Source of the DNA: Pseudomonas fluorescens
Lineage (GTDB): Bacteria > Pseudomonadota > Gammaproteobacteria > Pseudomonadales > Pseudomonadaceae
NCBI RefSeq assembly: GCF_000802965.1
Contig: NZ_JSAK01000009.1
Location: forward strand, 1-64,000
Reading direction: 5' to 3'
DNA length: 64,000 bases
Shown here: positions 54,896 through 64,000 of the stretch, piece after piece
How the letters are laid out: each line of letters opens with the position of its first letter
Numbering within the stretch: position 1 is the first letter of the stretch
The notes under the pieces: model-generated
The model's input: only the letters and a program-made list of their open reading frames with translations
Databases searched by the model: none
What the model was told of the DNA's origin: nothing
Translations under genes and position numbers: made by a program

Positions 54896-55936
54896 TCAGG
54901 CCTCCATCACTTCACGGATATCACGAGCCAGTTCATGCACGCGTGTTTCCTCGGTGTCCCACGAGCACATGAAGCGTGCCCCGCCCTTGCCAATGAAGGT
55001 GTAGAAGCGCCAGCCGCGCTCCGTCAGCGCGGCAATGGCCGGCTCGGACAGTTGCAGAAACACGCCGTTGGCTTGCACCGGGAACATCAGTTCGACGCCG
55101 GGAATGTCGCTGACCAGTTCTGCCAGCAATTGCGCGCAGTGGTTGGCGTGGCGGGCGTATTTCAGCCAGGCGTCGGTTTCGAGAATGCCGACCCATGGTG
55201 CCGACAGGAAGCGCATTTTCGAGGCGAGTTGCCCAGCCTGTTTGCAGCGGTAATCGAAGTCTTCCGCAAGTTTGTGGTTGAAGAACAGAATCGCTTCACC
55301 GACCGCCATGCCGTTCTTCGTGCCGCCAAAGCACAGCACGTCGACGCCGGCTTTCCAGGTCAGGTCGGCAGGCGAGCAGCCGAGGAAGGCGCAGGCGTTG
55401 GAGAAGCGTGCGCCGTCCATGTGCAGGTGCAGGCCTAGCTCTTTGCAGGTGGCGCTGATGGCGCGGACCTCACCTGGGGTGTAGACGCTGCCGACTTCGG
55501 TGGCCTGGGTCAAGGTCACGACGCGAGGTTTCGGGTAGTGGATGTCCTGGCGCTTGAGCGCGACTTCGCGGATCGAGGCTGGGGTGATCTTACCGTTTTC
55601 GGTGCCGGCGATCAGCAGTTTCGAGCCGTTGGAGAAGAATTCCGGGGCGCCGCATTCATCGGTTTCGACGTGGGCGGTTTCCGAGCAGATCACGCTGTGG
55701 TAACTCTGGCAAAGCGACGACAGAGCTAGCGAGTTGGCGGCGGTGCCGTTGAAGGCGAAGAACACTTCGCAGTCCGTTTCGAACAACTGGCGGAAATGAT
55801 CGGACGCGCGTGCTGTCCACTCATCGTCGCCGTAGGCGCGCTGATGGCCAAGATTGGCGTGCTCCATAGCAGCCCAGGCTTCAGGGCAGATACCGGAGTA
55901 GTTATCGCTGGCAAATTGTTGGTTTTTATTAGTCAT
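54896..55936 (-). CDS. ltaE: low-specificity L-threonine aldolase
   Basis: This PLP enzyme splits threonine or allo-threonine to glycine and acetaldehyde. The 346 residues match the Pseudomonas form. Lys207 in CFGGTKNGMAVG holds the cofactor; FNGTAANSLALS, SETAHVETDECGAP and LHMDGARFSNAC are the family blocks. GC-rich, core-like codon use. Monocistronic with a strong hairpin upstream (55982-56014). Confidence 0.96.
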   Translation of the reverse strand: MTNKNQQFASDNYSGICPEAWAAMEHANLGHQRAYGDDEWTARASDHFRQLFETDCEVFFAFNGTAANSLALSSLCQSYHSVICSETAHVETDECGAPEFFSNGSKLLIAGTENGKITPASIREVALKRQDIHYPKPRVVTLTQATEVGSVYTPGEVRAISATCKELGLHLHMDGARFSNACAFLGCSPADLTWKAGVDVLCFGGTKNGMAVGEAILFFNHKLAEDFDYRCKQAGQLASKMRFLSAPWVGILETDAWLKYARHANHCAQLLAELVSDIPGVELMFPVQANGVFLQLSEPAIAALTERGWRFYTFIGKGGARFMCSWDTEETRVHELARDIREVMEA

Positions 55937-55981
55937 TCAGAAATCCTAGAGGTACAGGCATATATGCTTGCGTAATCTAAG

Positions 55982-56014
55982 GCGTTGCGCTCTCCTTAGG
56001 GGGAGCGCCAACGC
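55982..56014. repeat. strong inverted repeat upstream of ltaE
   Basis: GCGTTG-C-GCTCTCC and GGGGAGCGCCAACGC can pair as a near-perfect stem between ltaE and the M20 gene. No T run on either strand. It could terminate the catabolic operon or act as an ltaE control element. Confidence 0.45.
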
Positions 56015-56125
56015 AGTCTTATAAAGCGCGGCCAACGTTAATTTTGATGATCCATATCTTTAGCTTCACCAACTATTATTAAATTGAGTAAGCTGAAGTA
56101 GTCGGGTAAGAAAGCAGTTTCGAAG

Positions 56126-57304
56126 TCAGGAACACAAATAGTGCTCGACTAACTCCACCCAGCATGCTGCCCCAAGTGGAATGATGTCGTCATTAAAATC
56201 GTAATGATCATTATGGACAGAGCAACCGGTAAACTCTCCATGACCATTGCCTAATCCGAAGTAGCATCCTGGTACATCGGCCATCATCCATGCAAAATCC
56301 TCACTGCCCATAGCCGTGAATGGAATTTTTTCTAACACATTCTCAGATCCCAATGCTTTAGTTGCAGCTATAAGCATATGGCTAGTTTCTTCTGGAGTAT
56401 TCACCAATACTGGCGAGAGCTGCTCGTATTCGATTTTTGCCGTGACATTAAAAGAAGCAGCCTGTCCGGCTACGATCGTCCTAATTCGATCCTCAACTAG
56501 TGCTCGAATATCAGCGTCGATTGTTCGCACACTGAGTTGCAACATTGCCGTTTCGGGAACGATATTGTATGCACTGCCGGCGCTAACCTTCCCGGTGCTT
56601 ATTACAACAGCATCTCCCGCGCTGAGATTTCTAGAAACGACCGTTTGTATAGCGGTTATAATACTAGCCAATGCCGGAATCGGGTCGATAGCGCGCTCAG
56701 GCATTGCGCCGTGTCCGCCGCGGCCAGTAAGTGTGATCGTAACTCTTTCCGATGACGCCATGACTCCGCCTACCTGTACAATGGCAGTGCCCACTGGTAT
56801 CCCTGGCATATTGTGATAGGCGTAAATCGCATCACATGGAAACCGCTCAAACAACCCGTCATCTAGCATTGCCTTGGCGCCCGCTAGCCCTTCCTCATCA
56901 GGTTGAAATATTAAATTCAACGTGCCGTTGAATTGGCTTTGCTTAGCCAAATGTTCTGCTGCTGCTAACAAGGTTGCTGTGTGCCCATCGTGGCCACAAG
57001 CATGCATTAGGCCGGGACGGGAACTAGCCCAAGGTAAGCCATTTTTCTCCAAGATGGGAAGGGCATCCATGTCCGCTCTTAACCCAATCGTTTTATTTCC
57101 AGTACCACGTTTCAGCACGCCAACCACGCCATTGCCGCCAATTCCTGTGTGTACTTCATAGCCCCATTCACGCAGCAATCCAGCCACCAAACTAGCGGTT
57201 TCAGGAGTGTCCAATCCCAATTCAGGATGGGCGTGGATTTTACGGCGGATTTGAGTAAAACGTTCGTTATTGCTTTGCAGTGTGTTTTTCAAATCAATAG
57301 TCAT
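56126..57304 (-). CDS. M20-family N-acyl amino acid amidohydrolase
   Basis: The product has 392 residues. LMHACGHDGHTATLLAAAEH and IGLRADMDALPI give the metal ligands and the catalytic Asp; FQPDEEGLAGAKAML carries the general-base Glu, and AMGSEDFAWM the last ligand region. This is the hippurate hydrolase/IAA-amino acid hydrolase group, which removes an acyl group from an amino acid. AAAGGAAA precedes the ATG. Last gene of the catabolic operon. Natural substrate unknown; an N-acyl amino acid is likely. Confidence 0.9.
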   Translation of the reverse strand: MTIDLKNTLQSNNERFTQIRRKIHAHPELGLDTPETASLVAGLLREWGYEVHTGIGGNGVVGVLKRGTGNKTIGLRADMDALPILEKNGLPWASSRPGLMHACGHDGHTATLLAAAEHLAKQSQFNGTLNLIFQPDEEGLAGAKAMLDDGLFERFPCDAIYAYHNMPGIPVGTAIVQVGGVMASSERVTITLTGRGGHGAMPERAIDPIPALASIITAIQTVVSRNLSAGDAVVISTGKVSAGSAYNIVPETAMLQLSVRTIDADIRALVEDRIRTIVAGQAASFNVTAKIEYEQLSPVLVNTPEETSHMLIAATKALGSENVLEKIPFTAMGSEDFAWMMADVPGCYFGLGNGHGEFTGCSVHNDHYDFNDDIIPLGAACWVELVEHYLCS

Positions 57305-57329
57305 AAAATTTCCTTTTTTTTAATGAAAA

Positions 57330-58628
57330 CTACGTGCGGCCGGGGTGTTCCGGGAAAAAACGAAGTGCTGAAAAGCTTAGAAAAATGGCTGCGGTAAGGT
57401 ACCAAGCTGGAACCAACGGATCCCCGGTAACAGCAATTAACCAAGTAACAAGTAAGGGGGAAAATCCACCAAATATCGTTACGCCGAAGCTGTAAATTAT
57501 TGATAGTCCTGTCACTCGTTCTTCGCGGGGAAATGCCTCCATTAGCAGAGCCATTACCGCACCAGTACCCGCAGCCAAAGGTGCGAGCAACATAGCGACG
57601 GCTAAAACACACAGCGCCTTATTTTGTTGCGCTAGTAGTAGAAATGCGGGGTAGGCCACAACCATAGAAATGCCTGTAGCCCAATACAGTAATGGTTTGC
57701 GTCGGGATAAGCGGTCAGCGAAGCGCGCGGCGAAGGGCGGAACTATCGTAAATAATGCACAAGTTAGAGCTACCAGAGAGAATGCAAACGTACTGGTATA
57801 GCTCAATGTGCGGGTTAGATAGGTCGGCATGTAGAACACGACGATGTAAGTGCAAACCGTGGAGCTTGCCATTACGAAGATCCCAAGAATCAACGTTCTG
57901 AAATTATTTCGAACAAAATCCAGCAGCGGGATACTATTTTCCTGGCTTTCATGAGTCTCATCCAGGTGTTGTCGAATGTACCAACCTACTGGACCAATTA
58001 GTAAGCCAATAATGAATGGTATTCTCCAGCCCCATGAGTTAAGCGATTCTGGAGAAAGAAAGTTGTTAAGCAATAAGCCTGTGAGCGCACCTAGCAACGC
58101 CGCAGCCCCCTGGCTAGCACCTTGCCAACTAACCATGAAGCAGCGGTTGTCTGTGCGACCTGACTCCATCAAAAAAGCAGAGGCTGTTCCGACTTCCCCT
58201 CCCGCAGATAGGCCTTGAAGAAGTCGACCCATAACAAGAAAGACAGTCGCCATTACGCCAATACTGGAGTAGGTTGGTGTGAACGCAATAACTGCTGTAC
58301 CAACGGTCATAAGGGAAATCGTGAGCGAAAGGGCTGCTTTTCGTCCTTTGCGATCGGCGAAGCGGCCAATTAGCACCGCTCCCAACGGCCTTACTAAAAA
58401 GCCAACAGCGAATGTTGCCAGGGACATTAATAGCGAGGCCAAGGAAGAGTCACTTGGAAAGAATAATTTACCAATGATTACTGCGAAAAAGCTGTAGACG
58501 GTAAAGTCGTAAACCTCTAAAGCATTTCCCAGAGATGAAGCGATAACCACTCTTCGCATTTTAGCGCGAGAGCCAGCGCCAAGTGATGGGCATTGTTCGG
58601 GCTCTAACAGTATTGGGGTGCTGCTCAT
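57330..58628 (-). CDS. MFS transporter, metabolite:H+ symporter family
   Basis: The 432-residue, twelve-helix symporter has VVIASSLGNALEVYDFTVYS, the MHS-family opening, and RPLGAVLIGRFADRKGRKAA, the MFS motif A between helices 2 and 3, plus MGRLLQGLSAGGEVGTAS. MHS members import organic acids, betaines or shikimate-like compounds. Its place between acyl-CoA ligase and amidohydrolase suggests that it imports the operon's acidic substrate. Confidence 0.92.
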   Translation of the reverse strand: MSSTPILLEPEQCPSLGAGSRAKMRRVVIASSLGNALEVYDFTVYSFFAVIIGKLFFPSDSSLASLLMSLATFAVGFLVRPLGAVLIGRFADRKGRKAALSLTISLMTVGTAVIAFTPTYSSIGVMATVFLVMGRLLQGLSAGGEVGTASAFLMESGRTDNRCFMVSWQGASQGAAALLGALTGLLLNNFLSPESLNSWGWRIPFIIGLLIGPVGWYIRQHLDETHESQENSIPLLDFVRNNFRTLILGIFVMASSTVCTYIVVFYMPTYLTRTLSYTSTFAFSLVALTCALFTIVPPFAARFADRLSRRKPLLYWATGISMVVAYPAFLLLAQQNKALCVLAVAMLLAPLAAGTGAVMALLMEAFPREERVTGLSIIYSFGVTIFGGFSPLLVTWLIAVTGDPLVPAWYLTAAIFLSFSALRFFPEHPGRT

Positions 58629-58704
58629 AATTCATTACCTGGAAATGGCGATTCTCGGAGTCATTCTCTATATTTCAAGCTTAGTACAGATATATAGAAG
58701 TCAC

Positions 58705-60318
58705 TCAAATATCGCGTAATTGTCGACGAAGTATTTTGCCGACAGAAGATTTAGGTAGATCTTCAACAAACGAGACGTGTTTGGGAATCTTATACGCTGC
58801 CAAATGACGACGGCAATGTTCAATTAGGGCGTATTCGGATAGGTCGCTGAATGGCGCTTTAACTATGTAAACGCGCACGGCTTCGCCGGTCTTTTCGTCG
58901 AGCGTACCCACGCAGGCAGATTCCAATACACCTGCACAGTTACCAATCACGCTTTCGATCTCGTTTGGAAAAACGTTAAATCCTGAAACAATGATCATGT
59001 CCTTCTTTCGATCAACGATCTTTAGGAAACCGTCCTGATTGAAAGACCCGATATCTCCAGTTCTAAAAAAGCCATCCTCGGTGAACGAATCATTGTTACT
59101 TGAAGCGTTCCAGTAGTTGCTCATTACCTGAGGGCCTCTAACACATATTTCACCAGATTTACCGAGGGGTACTTCGTTGCCATTGTTGTCCAGCAGTTTT
59201 ATTTGGGTGTTGGGTACCGGAATACCTGTAGTATTGGTAAAGAAGTTGATTCCACTTGGGTTGAAGGAAACGAGCGGTGAGGTTTCTGATAGGCCGTAAC
59301 CCTCACGAATAAATCTGCCGGTAAGCTGTTCCCACTTTGCCGATGTTGCCGGTAATACCGCAGCGCCTCCTCCAATCGAGGTGCGTAAGTTGCTGAAATC
59401 TATTGTTGCTGTTTTGGGATGATTGGCGAGTGCCGCGTAAAGCGTGTTCACGCCAAAGAAAACAGATGGTTTGGCTGTGTCCAGTACATCTATTAATGAG
59501 TCTAGATTGCGTGGGTTGTCGACCAACCAGTTAGTAGATCCAATCGATAAATAAGTTATGCTTCCCATCAATGCAAATATGTGATAAAGCGGAATTGCGG
59601 TTGCTTGCACCTCAACTCCAGGGCGAACCGAATCTTTAGCAACACACTTAAATTGTTCGATATTTGCTATTAAGTTCCGATGCGAAAGTGCGGCGCCTTT
59701 CGATACGCCGGTAGTACCCCCTGTATATTGGAGGAAGATCAAATCATCGCCCGTTAATAAAACCGGTTTTGGTCGTAACATTACGCCTTGTCGTAGGACT
59801 TCTTCGAACGGGACGAATACAGATAGCCTAGGATCAATTTCTACCGGCCCAATGCGTTGGCCAACAACCAAAACGTTGTCAATTACAGTACGATCTAAGG
59901 ATTCTAGGAGCTTTGGCAACGCTCCGCTCCACATTATTATAGTCTTACAGCCCGCGTCGCTTAGCTGATGTTCTAACTCAGAAGCAGAGTAGAGTGGATT
60001 AACGTTTACTTGGATCGCACCTATACGTACTAATGCAAGAAAGGCGATAGGGAATTCAAGAATATTTGGCAGTTGTACAGCGATGCGATCGCCTTTTTCT
60101 ATGCCTAGCTTAATTTGCAGCCAAGCGGCTAAGCTCTTTGATTGTTCATCCAACTCCCGAAAAGAAAGTGTGGTTCCATTGTGGATATATGCAATGTTCT
60201 CACTATAGTGATGCATTGCTTCCTCAAGCAAATGCAAGACAGATGGAAATTTATTTGGGTCGATAGTTTCTTCGATTCCGTACTTTGCGTAAGAATCTAA
60301 CCAAGGTGAGTTATTCAT
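58705..60318 (-). CDS. AMP-dependent acyl-CoA ligase (FadD-like)
   Basis: The product has 537 residues, starting at 60318 behind AAGGAA (MNNSPWLDSYAKYGI). AMP-binding motif LQYTGGTTGVSKGAALSHRN, then GYGLSETSPLVSFN, GFFRTGDIGSFNQDGFLKIV and KKDMIIVSGFNVFPNE are intact, as is the late KSSVGKILRRQL with the catalytic Lys. It forms acyl-AMP then acyl-CoA from a fatty or similar acid. In this operon it probably activates the acid released by the amidohydrolase. Confidence 0.93.
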   Translation of the reverse strand: MNNSPWLDSYAKYGIEETIDPNKFPSVLHLLEEAMHHYSENIAYIHNGTTLSFRELDEQSKSLAAWLQIKLGIEKGDRIAVQLPNILEFPIAFLALVRIGAIQVNVNPLYSASELEHQLSDAGCKTIIMWSGALPKLLESLDRTVIDNVLVVGQRIGPVEIDPRLSVFVPFEEVLRQGVMLRPKPVLLTGDDLIFLQYTGGTTGVSKGAALSHRNLIANIEQFKCVAKDSVRPGVEVQATAIPLYHIFALMGSITYLSIGSTNWLVDNPRNLDSLIDVLDTAKPSVFFGVNTLYAALANHPKTATIDFSNLRTSIGGGAAVLPATSAKWEQLTGRFIREGYGLSETSPLVSFNPSGINFFTNTTGIPVPNTQIKLLDNNGNEVPLGKSGEICVRGPQVMSNYWNASSNNDSFTEDGFFRTGDIGSFNQDGFLKIVDRKKDMIIVSGFNVFPNEIESVIGNCAGVLESACVGTLDEKTGEAVRVYIVKAPFSDLSEYALIEHCRRHLAAYKIPKHVSFVEDLPKSSVGKILRRQLRDI

Positions 60319-60441
60319 TGCCGATTCCTTAGTCGATCGCGACTTTACCAATGTCGCTTTTATTTTTAGTCAGAGCCTGCGAATAAATTCACAGGTTCTG
60401 AAGTTCTAGCTATAAAATGAAGCACTTCGAAGTCTAAAGAT

Positions 60442-61806
60442 TCAACGTAGACCTGTCTGGCGAAGAGCATTCGGAGTGAAATCAGCCTCGGTATATTTCA
60501 CACCAAACTGATAACTATTTTTTTCTTCATTTTTTAAGCCCAATACCAAGTAGCGACCGCTTTGCAAGTCATTAAGCGTTTCGGCTGTATACCAAGGTAC
60601 TTGGTTGTTGTAATAGTACTGTGCATGGGCTTCAGCGACGCGCCACAAATTATTTCGACCGTCATAGTGATCGATAACTGCCGCTTGCCATGTGTCTTCG
60701 TCGATGAAAAAGTCACGTTTTGCGTAAATATGCCGCTGTCCAGCCTTTAGCGTTGCAGTGACATGCCATACTCTATGCAATTCATATCGAGCCAAGCCTT
60801 GGTCAATATGGCCTGCCTTCGTTATATCTGCGTATTTAAGCTTCGGTGAGTCCAGCTTATAACTGTTATAAGGAATGTATATTTCTTCCTTACCGATTAA
60901 TTTCCAGTCGTATCGATCTGGCGCACCATTGAACATATCGTAGTTATCTGTGACGCGTTGCCCATCGGAACTGGCGGCAGGCCCGTCGTAGGCGACTTGT
61001 GGTGCCCGGCGCACTCGTCGTTGGCCTGCGTTGTACACCCATGCCAGGCGGGGTTCTTTGACCTGGTCGATAGTCTCGTGAACTAGTTCGACATTCCCTG
61101 CCAGGCGTGCGGGTGCGACCACTGTCTGCTTGTGATAAAATAAGATATTGCTTTCTTTACTAGGATCGTAATCAGTTAAGTTTTCACGAAAAGCTAATTG
61201 GTGCTCGTATGTTACAGGGATCCCAACCCCACTTGAATCCGGAGTTATTTGCACCATTACACGCTTAACGCTACCTCCACGATAACGAGTGATATGGTTC
61301 CAAATTACTTCTAGACCATCTTTAGGTATAGGAAATGGAATAGCGCCCGTGAAGCTCTCCAACCCATTACCGCCAGCTACGAGCTTTGTACTCACTGCAT
61401 TTTTTTTTGCAGCCTCAAGAATGCTCGCAGGGAAGTTTGCACTACGGTGGCTTGGATATACGTTCATTGTGTAGTCAGGGTAACGTTTGAACATCGCTAG
61501 TTGACCTGGGGTCAATTTAGCTTTGTACTGATCCACGTTACTTGCATTTATTGTGAACAACGGTTTTTCGTTAGCAAACGGATCCGCTAAGAAGCCTTTG
61601 CCATCTAATGTGCCCGCAGTTGTCGAAAGGCCACCAGACCATGCAGGGATACTACCGTTTGCGTTGCCTGCCTTTTCAGCCCCCACAGGAGTAAGGCTTA
61701 CTCCCAAATTCTTTGCTTCATCCGGAGATACTGCTGCGAATACACTTGCGGATAGCAGCATGAGAGTTAAGGTTGTCGCTTTTTCAAAAGCTTTCCTGCA
61801 TTTCAT
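60442..61806 (-). CDS. DUF1329 exported protein
   Basis: The 454-residue precursor has a signal peptide ending ASVFAAVSP. VSLTPVGAEKAGNANGSIPA, WSGGL and the late LHRVWHVTATLKAGQRHIYA, KRDFFIDEDTWQ are typical of DUF1329 proteins, which pair with DUF1302 proteins (next gene) and are linked to uptake or export of hydrophobic compounds. It lies 26 bp downstream of the DUF1302 gene. Confidence 0.88.
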   Translation of the reverse strand: MKCRKAFEKATTLTLMLLSASVFAAVSPDEAKNLGVSLTPVGAEKAGNANGSIPAWSGGLSTTAGTLDGKGFLADPFANEKPLFTINASNVDQYKAKLTPGQLAMFKRYPDYTMNVYPSHRSANFPASILEAAKKNAVSTKLVAGGNGLESFTGAIPFPIPKDGLEVIWNHITRYRGGSVKRVMVQITPDSSGVGIPVTYEHQLAFRENLTDYDPSKESNILFYHKQTVVAPARLAGNVELVHETIDQVKEPRLAWVYNAGQRRVRRAPQVAYDGPAASSDGQRVTDNYDMFNGAPDRYDWKLIGKEEIYIPYNSYKLDSPKLKYADITKAGHIDQGLARYELHRVWHVTATLKAGQRHIYAKRDFFIDEDTWQAAVIDHYDGRNNLWRVAEAHAQYYYNNQVPWYTAETLNDLQSGRYLVLGLKNEEKNSYQFGVKYTEADFTPNALRQTGLR

Positions 61807-61832
61807 GACTAATTACCTGAAATCAAATGAAG

Positions 61833-63584
61833 TTAGAAGCTCACGCCGACACTCATGGCAACGAAATCTCGGTCGGTAGCCGAGTTATATTCTCCGCCAA
61901 AGAAATTTGTGTAGGACAGACCAGCCGTATAGGTGTTTCGATAATCAGCATCTAATCCAATGCTGATTGCTTTGCTGCCTTCGTTGAAGTTTGGACCGTA
62001 TCCGTCGACATCATGGGACCATGATAAACTTGGTTTCAGGTTGATATTAGCGAATACGTTTTGATAGTCGAGAATCGCTCTGCCACGATAACCCCAAGAG
62101 TTTGCAGTATAAAACCCTTTGTCATTGCACTCTTGTGGGTTTACAGGGTTGGCAATTGCTGTACAGTTTCTGTTATTGGGCAATGCTCCGTTGCCGGCGT
62201 TGCCATCACGTCCAAATCTAAGGGCGCTTGAGTTGATGTCAGCTATGTGGTTGTACCCTAGCTCTGCAACTAAGGTAAGGCGCTCCGCAGCCAAGATTTG
62301 ATCGACAAAGTGAGTTACCGTGACCTGAGCTTGGCTCACAGGTTTACGTACGTAGCCGTGGAACTCTTCACCTGCAATAGGGGTTGCGAATCCCGAGGCA
62401 AAAATGGGCGTTCCCAAAGAGGCCCCTAACTGACCAGACAGTGCGGCAATGGTCACATCATTGGAGTTTATTTGAAGAGGCATATTGGGGCGGTAGCTAA
62501 TTTCACCGGATACTGCCGTGCTGTCCACGGTTGTGGAAAAACTTAACCCGTATAGGCGGATGTCTTCAGGATATTCGAGAAAATAATTTGCTGTAGATCC
62601 GTTTGTACCGGGTCTAACAGTGAAAGGGCCTGTTCCCACAGTGCCGCTTAGATAAGGTGAACGGCTATGATAATTCAATGCATATGCGCCGAATTCTGTA
62701 TTATTTAATTCCTCTGCCTGCCAGCGTATCGCGACGCCATACTGACCGCTGTCACGAGCATCACGATCGCCGCCCCGAGTAATGTAACGGTGTGCATTAG
62801 GAGCCCCAGGCGCTGCGTAACCAAGACGGGTATCACAACCATCAGCTATACCGTCTGCGCCAAAGAATGTTCCACAGTTATCAACAACTGTTTGATCCCA
62901 TTCGAGCTGATAAAACATTTCCGCGGAGATGTTTTCTGTAAGCCCCTGGGAAAGATAAAACATATTTACTGGTATCAGGCCTTCTTTAATTTCCGCACCT
63001 GGACGCCGAAATGCGGAGACGTCGATTGGGTTGATGCTATTGATGCTGTTACCAATAAAGGCGCTTTCACCCCAACTAACGACTTGTTTGCCGACGCGTA
63101 CGGCGCCTGGTTGTCCTGCAACGACGTAATTATGGTATACAAATGCGTCCAGAATTTGAGCGCCAGAAGATTTGGCTGCTTCCTTCCTGTTATCGTCGTC
63201 GATGTTTAAGAAACGACGATTTTCATCTTTTAGTTCGAAATCGTACCAATACTTACCACGTACGAAGACCCCCGTATCGCCATAACTCAGTTGTAAGTCA
63301 TGAATACCTTTAAAGATTTTAGAAAAGGTCTCGCCTTTTTTAAAATTAAGACGGCCATCGTCCGAGCTTTGAATCGAGGAGTGCCCCCCATTCCATGTGC
63401 CGATATATGCACGATCTGGGTTAGCTGCTGCCCAGCTCGCGCCGATAGATAGCGAAGAATCAAATTGCCCGTCAATTTCGCCTAGGCTAAATGAGCCTGC
63501 AAAAGAAGGTAGAGAGATGGCCATTGCTACGGCTGAGGCCAACGCTTGTGGACAAAAACGAACAGCACGGCGTCTGATTTCCAC
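61833..63584 (-). CDS. DUF1302 outer-membrane-type protein
   Basis: The 583-residue protein has a GTG start (63584) and a signal peptide to about SLPSFAGSF. Many alternating beta segments and the final residue Phe (FVAMSVGVSF) fit an outer-membrane barrel; VGKQVVSWGESAFIGNSINS is the family hallmark. With DUF1329 it would move a hydrophobic substrate across the outer membrane. First gene of the operon, divergent from a LysR regulator. Confidence 0.9.
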   Translation of the reverse strand: MEIRRRAVRFCPQALASAVAMAISLPSFAGSFSLGEIDGQFDSSLSIGASWAAANPDRAYIGTWNGGHSSIQSSDDGRLNFKKGETFSKIFKGIHDLQLSYGDTGVFVRGKYWYDFELKDENRRFLNIDDDNRKEAAKSSGAQILDAFVYHNYVVAGQPGAVRVGKQVVSWGESAFIGNSINSINPIDVSAFRRPGAEIKEGLIPVNMFYLSQGLTENISAEMFYQLEWDQTVVDNCGTFFGADGIADGCDTRLGYAAPGAPNAHRYITRGGDRDARDSGQYGVAIRWQAEELNNTEFGAYALNYHSRSPYLSGTVGTGPFTVRPGTNGSTANYFLEYPEDIRLYGLSFSTTVDSTAVSGEISYRPNMPLQINSNDVTIAALSGQLGASLGTPIFASGFATPIAGEEFHGYVRKPVSQAQVTVTHFVDQILAAERLTLVAELGYNHIADINSSALRFGRDGNAGNGALPNNRNCTAIANPVNPQECNDKGFYTANSWGYRGRAILDYQNVFANINLKPSLSWSHDVDGYGPNFNEGSKAISIGLDADYRNTYTAGLSYTNFFGGEYNSATDRDFVAMSVGVSF

Positions 63585-63711
63585 GATAATTTTCCCAAAT
63601 TTGTTTTTATCGATCTTTTTGGTGCCAGCGTGGCAAGCAGGACTGGCGCAATCCGAGTTTCAGGAAGTAAAGTGGTGACGTCCAATGCAAATATAATGGT
63701 CGATTAATGCA

Positions 63712-64000
63712 ATGAGCGACTCAATCGATTTGAAGCGAATACGGCACCTCGTTCTCCTTGGTGAGGAGCTGCATTTCTCGAAGGCTGCTAACCGTGCCCA
63801 TCTATCTCAGACGGCCTTCAGCCGCAGCATTCAGTCTCTTGAAGCTGATCTGGGCGTTCGCCTATTTGATCGCGACACTCGGTCTGTCAGCCTCACTGCT
63901 GCGGGGCGACAGCTGATAGCACGGGCCCAAGAGCTACTCGGATGTGCGAATAGGCTCGTAGCAGAGGCAAATGATATTTCTGGAGGGGAAGGTGGCGAGC
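63712..64000 (+). CDS. LysR-family regulator (partial, cut by window edge)
   Basis: The first 96 codons are visible. The N-terminal winged HTH runs LKRIRHLVLLGEELHFSKAA, NRAHLSQTAFSRSIQSLEAD, LGVRLFDRDTRSVSLT, the standard LysR DNA-binding domain and dimerisation helix. The effector domain is beyond the window. Divergent position, 127 bp from the DUF1302 start, makes it the probable activator of the catabolic operon, with its inducer likely a pathway compound. Confidence 0.93.
   Translation, partial: MSDSIDLKRIRHLVLLGEELHFSKAANRAHLSQTAFSRSIQSLEADLGVRLFDRDTRSVSLTAAGRQLIARAQELLGCANRLVAEANDISGGEGGE

Overview
The window looks like a chromosome segment of a Pseudomonas of the fluorescens group. 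The evidence is the gene order thrS-infC-rpmI-rplT-pheS-pheT-ihfA-merR-tRNA-Pro, a short CsrA/RsmA, a DUF1654 gene, a complete rbsBACRKD operon with a nucleoside hydrolase, and GC-rich codon use in these core parts. Core blocks lie at about 6.2-29.7 kb. They are flanked by visibly more AT-rich accessory DNA at about 0-6 kb and 30-64 kb.

Left accessory region (1-6034). The end of an integrated element (HNH-type phage protein and a complete tyrosine recombinase) abuts a 45-bp copy of the 3' half of a tRNA-Val(GAC) gene. Decayed copies of that tRNA end and its terminator recur at 3039 and 5950. Between them are two integrase 3' remnants, a decayed phage gene, and an AT-rich two-gene cassette: a sulfotransferase with a C-terminal beta-sandwich plus an APS kinase that would supply its PAPS donor.

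Core region (6.2-29.7 kb). This holds small lipoproteins, csrA, a SPOR protein, a DUF1654-endonuclease I pair behind a perfect LexA box, periplasmic asparaginase, the ribose/nucleoside operon with a palindromic LacI-type operator, an I78 inhibitor, a cold-shock protein, and the translation/IHF operon ending at tRNA-Pro(GGG).

Pro-tRNA prophage (29630-46937). A 47-bp direct repeat of the tRNA-Pro 3' end brackets 17.3 kb. It contains an integrase, an excisionase-like gene, a chain of overlapping small early genes, a DUF2971 gene, and Mu-like tail genes with two internal deletion junctions (about 35.19 and 37.38 kb). It also carries a tail-fibre end, three cell-surface modification genes (two acyltransferases and a GT-C-like membrane protein) and a lysis cassette (SleB-type hydrolase, Rz with nested Rz1). 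It is a defective prophage that could still alter the host O-antigen.

Right accessory region (46.9-64 kb). First comes a candidate defence block: a YaaC-like protein, a nucleoside-deoxyribosyltransferase-like protein, a micro-ORF and a DUF2971 protein in one orientation, then an Mrr-like nuclease and a third DUF2971 protein with a zinc ribbon. Next are decayed core genes (a LacI/GntR regulator scar, a proA-like fragment) around an OtnC-like aldolase and threonine aldolase. The window ends with a catabolic operon (DUF1302, DUF1329, acyl-CoA ligase, MHS transporter, M20 amidohydrolase) divergent from a LysR gene cut by the window edge. Its logic suggests uptake and hydrolysis of an N-acyl conjugate followed by CoA activation of the released acid.
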